From positions 119,775-183,774 of the forward strand of contig NZ_MOBM01000041.1 in NCBI RefSeq assembly GCF_003732275.1: a stretch of DNA of 64,000 nucleotides. Direction: 5' to 3'. This stretch comes from Pseudomonas frederiksbergensis. Lineage in GTDB: Bacteria > Pseudomonadota > Gammaproteobacteria > Pseudomonadales > Pseudomonadaceae. A program made the position numbers and the translations under genes. Positions 58,007 through 64,000 of the stretch are shown piece after piece (the first letter of the stretch is position 1; every line of letters begins with the position of its first letter). The notes beneath the pieces were generated by a model. The model worked only from the letters and a program-made list of their open reading frames with translations. It was not told where the DNA came from and did not search any database.

Positions 58007-59354
58007 GAGTCGTCTCCTCTGGCAGTACATGGGCGACGCTGAGACGTGCGCGGGTGAAATACAGCTTGGCGGCCTTCTGGATGTCTTGCGGGGTCACGCT
58101 TTCCAGGTCGGCGAGTTCGGTGTCCATCAGTTTCCAGGACAGCCCGACGGTTTCCAGTTGGCCGATGGCGGTGGCCTGGCTGGTGATCGAGTCACGTTCG
58201 TAGACCAGGCCGGCAATGACCTGTGCTCGCACCCGCTCCAGCTCTTCGGTGGACGGCGCGGTGGTTTTCAACTGTTCGAGCAGCTTCCACAGGCCGGCTT
58301 CCGCCTGGGCCATGGTTTTCTTCTTCTGGGTGTTCGGCGTGGCCGACAAAGTGAACAGGCTGTCGCCACGGGTATAGGCGTCGTAGCTCGACGAACCGCC
58401 GGACACCAGCTCTTCGCCGCGTTCCAGTTGCGTCGGGATCCGGCCGCTGTAGCCGCCGTCGAGCAGTGCGGAGATCAGGCGCAGAGCGTTCACCGAACGC
58501 TTGTCTTCGGCGGTGGCGATGCTCGGCACATTGAAGGCCAGCATCAGGCTCGGCAATTGGGTCTGCACATGCAGGGTGATCTTCCGTTCGCCGGGCTCGG
58601 CCAGTTCCAGCGGGATTTTCGCGGGTGGCACGTCACGTTTGGCGATCGGGCCGAAGTAACGCTGGGCCAGGGTTTTGACTTCGTCCGGGGTCACGTCACC
58701 GACCACCACCAGGGTGGCGTTGTTCGGCACATACCAGGATTGATACCAGTGGCGCAGTTCTTCGACCTTCATGCGGTCGAGGTCCGCCATCCAGCCGATG
58801 GTCGGCGTGTGATAACCGCTGGCGGGGTAGGTCATGGCCATGAAGCGTTCGTAGGCCTTGGACATCGGCTTGTCGTCGGTGCGCAGGCGACGTTCTTCCT
58901 TGATCACCTCGATCTCGCGGGTGAACTCGTCGGCCGGCAAGCGCAGGTTGGCCATGCGGTCGGCTTCCAGTTCGAAGGCCACGCCCAGACGATCGCGGGC
59001 CAGCACCTGGTAATACGCGGTGAAGTCGTCGCTGGTGAAGGCGTTCTCTTCGGCACCGAGGTCGCGCAGGATCAGCGAAGCTTCGCCAGGGCCGACCTTC
59101 TCGCTGCCCTTGAACATCATATGTTCCAGCGCATGGGACAGCCCGGTCTGGCCCGGGGTCTCGTAGCTGGAGCCGACCTTGTACCAGATCTGGGAAACGA
59201 CGACCGGCGCACGATGGTCTTCGCGCACGACGACCTTCAGGCCGTTGTCGAGGATGAATTCGTGGGTGGGTTGTGGATCGGCAGCCAAGGCTGAAAGTGG
59301 CAGACAAACTGTGCTGAACAGCAGGCCTGCAGCGCGGCGGGCTAGAGCATTCAT
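57999..59354 (-). CDS. Periplasmic M16 zinc peptidase
   Basis: The 451-residue protein has a signal peptide ending at SALAADPQ. The zinc site is HALEH (in GLSHALEHMMFKGSEKVG) with the third ligand Glu in FELEADRM some 75 residues later. The C-terminal M16 half follows from about 190. It forms a pair with the inactive M16 protein encoded next, as in bacterial peptidasome-like complexes. Substrate unknown; likely periplasmic peptides. Confidence 0.92.
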   Translation of the reverse strand: MNALARRAAGLLFSTVCLPLSALAADPQPTHEFILDNGLKVVVREDHRAPVVVSQIWYKVGSSYETPGQTGLSHALEHMMFKGSEKVGPGEASLILRDLGAEENAFTSDDFTAYYQVLARDRLGVAFELEADRMANLRLPADEFTREIEVIKEERRLRTDDKPMSKAYERFMAMTYPASGYHTPTIGWMADLDRMKVEELRHWYQSWYVPNNATLVVVGDVTPDEVKTLAQRYFGPIAKRDVPPAKIPLELAEPGERKITLHVQTQLPSLMLAFNVPSIATAEDKRSVNALRLISALLDGGYSGRIPTQLERGEELVSGGSSSYDAYTRGDSLFTLSATPNTQKKKTMAQAEAGLWKLLEQLKTTAPSTEELERVRAQVIAGLVYERDSITSQATAIGQLETVGLSWKLMDTELADLESVTPQDIQKAAKLYFTRARLSVAHVLPEETTHE

Positions 59355-59698
59355 TCGTTTTTAAACCTGTTGGGCTGCCCGCTTGGTCTTAGCGTCGGCG
59401 GGCGAGAGGGTGCTAGGATACTGATCCGTTTTACTGGCGGCCACGCCTATCAGGCCTTTGATCGGTCAATAGGTTGTTTGGGTTTGCGGCTTGGGCTTTG
59501 AGTTTGTCAGCTAAACTCTGCGTTTTCGCCGACGATGCTGTTCCAGTCCTTCGTATTAATCAACCTTTGAGGTGCCGTTGGTACCTCGACAAAATGTTGC
59601 GCGTGAACAAGCTGGATGAATCGCAGTCTGTTCTGCATCGAATTATTTATTGCCGAGGCGCCCTTTGGCGCGTCGCTACCGTGAGATAGCCGTCCTCC
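59355..59698. other. Intergenic region upstream of ftsY
   Basis: This 344-base gap separates the divergent M16 and ftsY genes. It has no REP element and no convincing ORF. Promoters for both directions should be here; I found no clear -35/-10 pair. A possible short stem GGCGCC-ctttg-GCGCG lies at 59658-59674. Confidence 0.5.
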
Positions 59699-61249
59699 AT
59701 GTTTGGTTCCAACGACGACAAGAAGACCCCAGCTGCGGCTGGCGAGAAGAAAAGCCTGTTCGGATGGCTGCGCAAAAAGCCGCAGGAACCCGTTGTCGAA
59801 CAGCCACAACCACTTCCTGAGCCAGCACCGGCGCCGGTCATGGAAGAAGTGCCCGCGCCGATTGCCCTGCCGATCGCCGAGCCGGTGCTGCAATCCGCGG
59901 CCGAGCCTGTTCCTGTTCCTGAAACCGTAGTCGTGGCCCCGTTGTCGCTGACGCCTGCCGCCGAGCCGTGGCTGACGTTGCCGGTGGCGGAAGAGCCGGT
60001 GGCATTGGTCGAAGATGAGCAAGCAGCTCACATCACGCCGCCGATTCCGGCCCCGACTGCGTTTGCTCCCGAGCCGGTTCAGGCGCCAGTGGTTGAGCCG
60101 GTCGTTGAACCTGTGTTCGTGGCTGAGCCAGCGCCGGTTGCTCCAGAGCCTGAAGTGCCGGTATTTGTTGCTCCTGCTCCGGTTGCTCCGGTTGTTCAAG
60201 CGCCAGAGCCTGCACCTGCACCTGCACCTGCACCTGCACCAGTCATCGTTCCGGTTGTCGCCACGCCCGTTGCTCCCGTTGAAACTCCCGTCGAGCCTGT
60301 GCGTACCGAAGAGTCCAAAGCCGGTTTCTTCGCCCGCCTCAAGCAAGGCTTGTCCAAGACCAGCGCCAGCATTGGCGAGGGCATGGCCAGCCTGTTCCTC
60401 GGCAAGAAAATCATCGATGACGAGTTGCTCGAAGACATCGAAACCCGTCTGCTGACCGCCGATGTCGGCGTCGAAGCGACGTCGGTGATCATTCAACGCC
60501 TGACCCAGAAAGTCGCCCGCAAAGAACTGGCCGATGCCGATGCACTGTACAAATCCCTGCAAGCCGAGCTGGCAGCGATGCTCAAGCCGGTCGAACAGCC
60601 GCTGAAAATCACCTCCCAGAACAAGCCATTCGTGATTCTGGTGGTGGGCGTCAACGGCGCCGGCAAGACCACCACCATCGGCAAGCTGGCGAAGAAGCTG
60701 CAACTGGAAGGCAAGAAAGTCATGCTCGCCGCCGGTGACACCTTTCGCGCCGCTGCGGTAGAGCAGTTGCAGGTCTGGGGCGAGCGCAACAAGATCCCGG
60801 TCATCGCCCAGCACACCGGCGCCGACTCGGCTTCGGTCATCTTCGATGCCGTGCAGGCCGCCAAGGCCCGTGGCATTGACGTGCTGATCGCCGACACCGC
60901 CGGTCGTTTGCACACCAAAGACAACCTGATGGAAGAACTGAAAAAAGTTCGCCGGGTGATTGGCAAGCTCGACACCGATGCGCCGCACGAGGTGCTGTTG
61001 GTGCTCGACGCCGGTACCGGCCAGAACGCCATCAACCAAGCCAAGCAATTCAACCAGACCGTCGAACTGACCGGCCTGGCGCTGACCAAGCTCGATGGCA
61101 CTGCCAAGGGCGGGGTGATTTTCGCCCTCGCCAAACAGTTTGGCTTGCCGATTCGCTATATCGGCGTCGGCGAAGGCATCGACGATTTGCGTACTTTTGA
61201 AGCAGAACCCTTTGTCCAGGCATTGTTTGCCGAGCGGGAGCGTTCATGA
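59699..61249 (+). CDS. ftsY: Signal recognition particle receptor
   Basis: The 516-residue GTPase brings ribosomes with SRP to the membrane. After MFGSNDDKKTP an acidic, Pro/Ala/Val-rich A domain runs to about residue 200 with degenerate PVVEPV/EPAPVAPE and (AP)n repeats. The N domain follows (ESKAGFFARLKQGLSKTS). G-domain motifs are GVNGAGKTTTIGKLA, DTFRAAAVEQL, DTAGRL, TKLDGTAKGG and GVGEGIDDLRTF. It overlaps ftsE by four bases. Confidence 0.97.
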   Translation: MFGSNDDKKTPAAAGEKKSLFGWLRKKPQEPVVEQPQPLPEPAPAPVMEEVPAPIALPIAEPVLQSAAEPVPVPETVVVAPLSLTPAAEPWLTLPVAEEPVALVEDEQAAHITPPIPAPTAFAPEPVQAPVVEPVVEPVFVAEPAPVAPEPEVPVFVAPAPVAPVVQAPEPAPAPAPAPAPVIVPVVATPVAPVETPVEPVRTEESKAGFFARLKQGLSKTSASIGEGMASLFLGKKIIDDELLEDIETRLLTADVGVEATSVIIQRLTQKVARKELADADALYKSLQAELAAMLKPVEQPLKITSQNKPFVILVVGVNGAGKTTTIGKLAKKLQLEGKKVMLAAGDTFRAAAVEQLQVWGERNKIPVIAQHTGADSASVIFDAVQAAKARGIDVLIADTAGRLHTKDNLMEELKKVRRVIGKLDTDAPHEVLLVLDAGTGQNAINQAKQFNQTVELTGLALTKLDGTAKGGVIFALAKQFGLPIRYIGVGEGIDDLRTFEAEPFVQALFAERERS

Positions 61250-61917
61250 TTCGTTTCGAACAGGTCGGTAAACGCTACCCGAATGGTCACGTCGGCTTGC
61301 ATGAGCTGAGCTTTCGAGTCCGTCGGGGCGAATTCTTGTTTGTCACCGGCCATTCCGGTGCCGGTAAAAGCACCTTGTTGCGGCTGTTGCTGGCCATGGA
61401 GCGTCCGACCACCGGCAAATTGCTGCTGGCAGGGCAAGACCTGAGCACCATCAGCAATGCGCAGATTCCGTTCCTGCGTCGGCAGATTGGCGTGGTGTTC
61501 CAGAATCACCAGCTGCTGTTCGATCGCACGGTGTTCAACAACGTCGCGTTGCCGTTGCAGATCCTTGGCCTGTCCAAGGCCGAAGTCGCCAAGCGCGTGG
61601 ACTCGGCCCTGGAGCGCGTGGCGCTCTCGGACAAGACCGATCTCTACCCCGGCGACCTGTCCACCGGCCAGCAACAGCGCGTCGGCATTGCTCGCGCCAT
61701 CGTTCACCGTCCGGCCTTGCTGCTGGCGGATGAACCGACCGGTAACCTCGACCCGCGTCTGGCGGCAGAAATCATGGGCGTGTTCGAAGACATCAACCGT
61801 CTGGGCACCAGTGTGCTGATCGCCAGTCACGACCTGGCACTGATTGCCCGCATGCGTCACCGCATGCTGACCCTGCAGCGTGGCCGATTGATCGGCGACG
61901 GGGAGGCTGGCGTATGA
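61246..61917 (+). CDS. ftsE: Cell-division ABC ATPase FtsE
   Basis: The 223-residue ATPase has Walker A GHSGAGKSTLLRLL, Q-loop FQNHQLL, signature LSTGQQQRVGIARAI, Walker B LLLADEPTGNLD and His switch IASHDLAL. With FtsX it controls amidase activation at the septum. Overlaps with ftsY and ftsX of four bases each indicate translational coupling. Confidence 0.97.
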   Translation: MIRFEQVGKRYPNGHVGLHELSFRVRRGEFLFVTGHSGAGKSTLLRLLLAMERPTTGKLLLAGQDLSTISNAQIPFLRRQIGVVFQNHQLLFDRTVFNNVALPLQILGLSKAEVAKRVDSALERVALSDKTDLYPGDLSTGQQQRVGIARAIVHRPALLLADEPTGNLDPRLAAEIMGVFEDINRLGTSVLIASHDLALIARMRHRMLTLQRGRLIGDGEAGV

Positions 61918-62942
61918 GTGCAACACGTAGCCCCAAGGTTTCCGAGCGCGTGGCTCCGAAGGCCGCCGATCCGCAACCGCAGTCGCAAAAGAAAAAACGC
62001 GATGATGACGATGGCCCGGATTTCTCTACGCTGTTCCGCGCCTGGATCGAAAGCCATCGTGCGAGTTTGCTGGACAGCTTGCGCCGTTTGGGTAAACACC
62101 CGATTGGCAGCTTTTTCACCTGCATGGTGATGGCGGTGGCCCTGAGTTTGCCGATGGGCCTGTCACTTTTGCTAAGTAACGTCGAGCGTCTCGGCGGTTC
62201 CTGGCAGCGTGCAGCGCAGATTTCCCTGTACCTGCAACTCGATGCCAGCCCTGAACAGGGCGAGTCGTTGCGTGAGCAGATCAAGGGCATGCCGGGCGTG
62301 GCCGACGCAGAATATGTGGGTCGCGATCAGGCGCTGGAGGAGTTTCAGCAGCAGTCCGGACTGGGCGAAGCGCTCAAGGAACTCCCGGAAAACCCACTGC
62401 CGGGCGTGGTCCTGGTGACCCCGAACGAGGTCGATAAGCCCGCGCTTGAAGCATTGAGACAAAAACTTTCCGAATTGCCGAAGGTACAACAGGCGCAACT
62501 TGATCTAGTCTGGGTCGAGCGTCTGGCAGCCATCCTCAAGCTGGGCGACCGTTTTGTCTTCGGTCTGACCGTGCTTTTGGTTTCTGCATTACTTTTGGTG
62601 ATAGGCAATACCATTCGTCTTCATATTGAAAACCGCCGCACAGAGATAGAAGTGATTAAACTCGTCGGCGGCACTGACAGCTATGTGCGCAGGCCCTTTT
62701 TGTATATGGGCGCGCTTTATGGCTTTGGTGCGGGGATTCTGTCCTGGGGTGTATTGGCGTTTGGCCTGAACTGGCTGAACGACGCGGTGGTTGGACTGGC
62801 CGGTTTGTACGGCAGTGATTTTGCGCTGGCCGGAGTGCCAGTTGCCGACGGTCTATCGCTCTTGCTTGGCGCGGTGCTGTTGGGGTATATCGGTGCATGG
62901 ATTGCAGTCGCACGCCACCTGCGGGAGCTTGCGCCAAAGTAA
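61914..62942 (+). CDS. ftsX: Cell-division membrane protein FtsX
   Basis: The 342-residue protein has a charged N-terminal tail (PQSQKKKRDDDDG), a first membrane helix near 65-85, a periplasmic loop (about 90-215, with ISLYLQLDASPEQGE) that contacts EnvC, and three further helices. The typical KLVGGTDSYVRRPFLYMGALYG segment precedes helix 3. It completes the ftsYEX operon. Confidence 0.97.
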   Translation: MSATRSPKVSERVAPKAADPQPQSQKKKRDDDDGPDFSTLFRAWIESHRASLLDSLRRLGKHPIGSFFTCMVMAVALSLPMGLSLLLSNVERLGGSWQRAAQISLYLQLDASPEQGESLREQIKGMPGVADAEYVGRDQALEEFQQQSGLGEALKELPENPLPGVVLVTPNEVDKPALEALRQKLSELPKVQQAQLDLVWVERLAAILKLGDRFVFGLTVLLVSALLLVIGNTIRLHIENRRTEIEVIKLVGGTDSYVRRPFLYMGALYGFGAGILSWGVLAFGLNWLNDAVVGLAGLYGSDFALAGVPVADGLSLLLGAVLLGYIGAWIAVARHLRELAPK

Positions 62943-62979
62943 TATCATTTTGCTCGTATTGACCTTTCAGCGTTTATGG

Positions 62980-63006
62980 GAACTTGTTTTTTGGTTTCCG
63001 GTCAAT
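62980..63006 (+). promoter_or_regulatory. Possible sigma-E/AlgU promoter of rpoH
   Basis: GAACTT (62980-62985) matches the extracytoplasmic-stress -35 consensus, followed after 16 bases by TCAAT (63002-63006), a weak match to the -10. rpoH is AlgU/sigma-E dependent in related bacteria. A CGGAGG-type ribosome site follows at 63041-63046. Confidence 0.4.
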
Positions 63007-63055
63007 TTTCGCAGTGCTGAACTGCACGAGTTATGTAAGTCGGAGGTTTTTTCGT

Positions 63056-63910
63056 ATGACCAATTCTTTGCAGCCTGCATATGCTCTGGTCCCGGGTGCG
63101 AACCTGGAGGCCTATGTGCACACGGTGAACAGCATTCCATTGCTGACGCCGGAGCAGGAGCGTGAACTGGCCGAGAGTCTCTATTATGAGCAGGATTTGG
63201 GGGCGGCTCGGCAGATGGTGCTCGCCCACCTGCGTTTTGTCGTACACATTGCCCGTAGCTATTCCGGCTACGGCCTGGCCCAGGCTGACCTGATCCAGGA
63301 AGGCAACGTCGGCCTGATGAAAGCGGTCAAGCGTTTCAACCCGGAAATGGGTGTACGCCTGGTGTCCTTTGCGGTGCACTGGATCAAGGCGGAAATCCAC
63401 GAGTTCATCCTGCGCAACTGGCGGATCGTGAAAGTCGCGACCACCAAGGCTCAGCGCAAGCTGTTCTTCAACCTGCGCAGCCAGAAGAAGCGTCTGGCCT
63501 GGCTGAACAACGAGGAAGTCCATCGCGTGGCGGAAAGCCTCGGCGTAGAGCCGCGGGAAGTGCGCGAGATGGAAAGTCGCCTGACCGGCCATGACATGGC
63601 CTTCGATCCGGCCGCGGAAGCGGACGACGACAGTGCATTCCAGTCGCCGGCCAATTATCTGGAAGACCACCGGTACGATCCGGCCCGTCAACTGGAAGAC
63701 GCCGACTGGAGCGACAACTCGAACCACAACCTGCACGAAGCGCTTGAAGTGCTGGACGACCGCAGCCGCGACATCCTCTACCAGCGCTGGCTGGCAGAAG
63801 AAAAAGCCACGCTGCACGACCTGGCGCAGAAGTACAACGTGTCGGCCGAGCGTATTCGTCAGCTCGAGAAGAGCGCGATGAACAAGCTCAAGTTGTCGAT
63901 CGCCGCATAA
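63056..63910 (+). CDS. rpoH: Heat-shock sigma factor sigma-32
   Basis: The 284-residue sigma factor starts at MTNSLQPAYALVPG (63056). Region 2 shows LAHLRFVVHIARSYSGYGL and QADLIQEGNVGLMKAVKRF, the RpoH box lies in QRKLFFNLRSQKKRLAW, and region 4 ends with HDLAQKYNVSAERIRQLEKS. Length matches E. coli RpoH (284). It lies downstream of ftsYEX as in other gammaproteobacteria; the 113-base gap probably holds its own promoters and a structured leader. Confidence 0.97.
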   Translation: MTNSLQPAYALVPGANLEAYVHTVNSIPLLTPEQERELAESLYYEQDLGAARQMVLAHLRFVVHIARSYSGYGLAQADLIQEGNVGLMKAVKRFNPEMGVRLVSFAVHWIKAEIHEFILRNWRIVKVATTKAQRKLFFNLRSQKKRLAWLNNEEVHRVAESLGVEPREVREMESRLTGHDMAFDPAAEADDDSAFQSPANYLEDHRYDPARQLEDADWSDNSNHNLHEALEVLDDRSRDILYQRWLAEEKATLHDLAQKYNVSAERIRQLEKSAMNKLKLSIAA

Positions 63911-63950
63911 CCTGCGCCCCGGCAATAAGAAACGCCCCGATCATTGATCG

Positions 63951-64000
63951 TAATGCTGTTCACTTAAGCATTTGAGTCTCAGCAGGGCTTACTCGAAAAT
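63951..64000. mobile_element. Possible insertion-sequence end after rpoH
   Basis: A terminator-like palindrome starts after rpoH (ACGCCCCGATCA, 63932-63943) but its right arm stops after TGATCG (63945-63950). The sequence then changes to TAATGCTGTTCACTTAAGCA, which resembles from memory the terminal repeats of IS4-family elements. Only 50 bases are visible, so this is tentative. Confidence 0.35.

Overview
This window is chromosomal DNA from a fluorescent pseudomonad, most likely of the Pseudomonas fluorescens group. It has high GC, dense short intergenic spacers, and a gene order that follows the P. aeruginosa PAO1 stretch from about PA0305 to rpoH (PA0376) from memory: acylase, serA, D-2-hydroxyglutarate dehydrogenase, rpiA, ilvA, rppH, ptsP, lgt, thyA, folA, ilvD, mutM, ferredoxin, coaD, lao genes, rsmD, M16 peptidases, ftsYEX, rpoH. 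At least fifteen paired REP sequences (REPINs) of the P. fluorescens type, plus two other REP families, lie in the intergenic gaps. No rRNA, tRNA, CRISPR array or complete transposase gene was seen.

Layout. Bases 1-11.2 kb hold an acylase fragment, small enzymes, a compact amino-acid-binding protein, serA divergent from D-2-hydroxyglutarate dehydrogenase, and two tandem SdiA-regulated-domain proteins. Bases 11.2-21.7 kb hold rpiA, ilvA, a histidinol-phosphate-phosphatase-type HAD enzyme, rppH-ptsP, a NRDE protein, a TauE/SafE transporter, lgt and thyA. Bases 21.8-31.4 kb are accessory: a cadR/cadA metal-efflux pair and a phosphonate cluster (LysR regulator, ABC importer, FAD oxidoreductase, PhnZ-type HD oxygenase). 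Bases 31.5-39.8 kb hold a GTPase/DUF2868 pair, folA, a cystine transporter, a PchP-like phosphatase and ilvD. Bases 40.0-43.5 kb hold an unusual operon described next. Bases 43.7-64 kb return to conserved genes: rlmI, an HDOD protein, mutM, ferredoxin, coaD, the lao long-chain-alcohol oxidation genes, a sulfurtransferase, an AraC regulator, a YheT-like hydrolase, rsmD, two M16 peptidases, ftsY-ftsE-ftsX and rpoH.

The most interesting locus is at 40007-43497 on the minus strand, between ilvD and rlmI. A good sigma-70-like promoter and a strong Shine-Dalgarno site precede a 23-codon ORF too short for ordinary ORF callers. A perfect 9-bp stem-loop follows, then a SagB-type FMN dehydrogenase, an AurF-like diiron oxygenase that keeps the seven metal-ligand positions, and a Bcr/CflA-type exporter. 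The three enzyme/transport genes overlap by 4 and 8 bases. This looks like a minimal ribosomal-peptide (RiPP-like) biosynthetic operon that has no YcaO, radical-SAM, RRE or protease gene. I do not recognise it as a described system.

Other points of note: a PhnZ-type oxygenase with all catalytic residues but no PhnY partner nearby; a candidate LaoR operator between laoC and laoR; REP sequences that supply the stop codons of two genes; and a possible insertion-sequence end that interrupts the rpoH terminator at the right edge.
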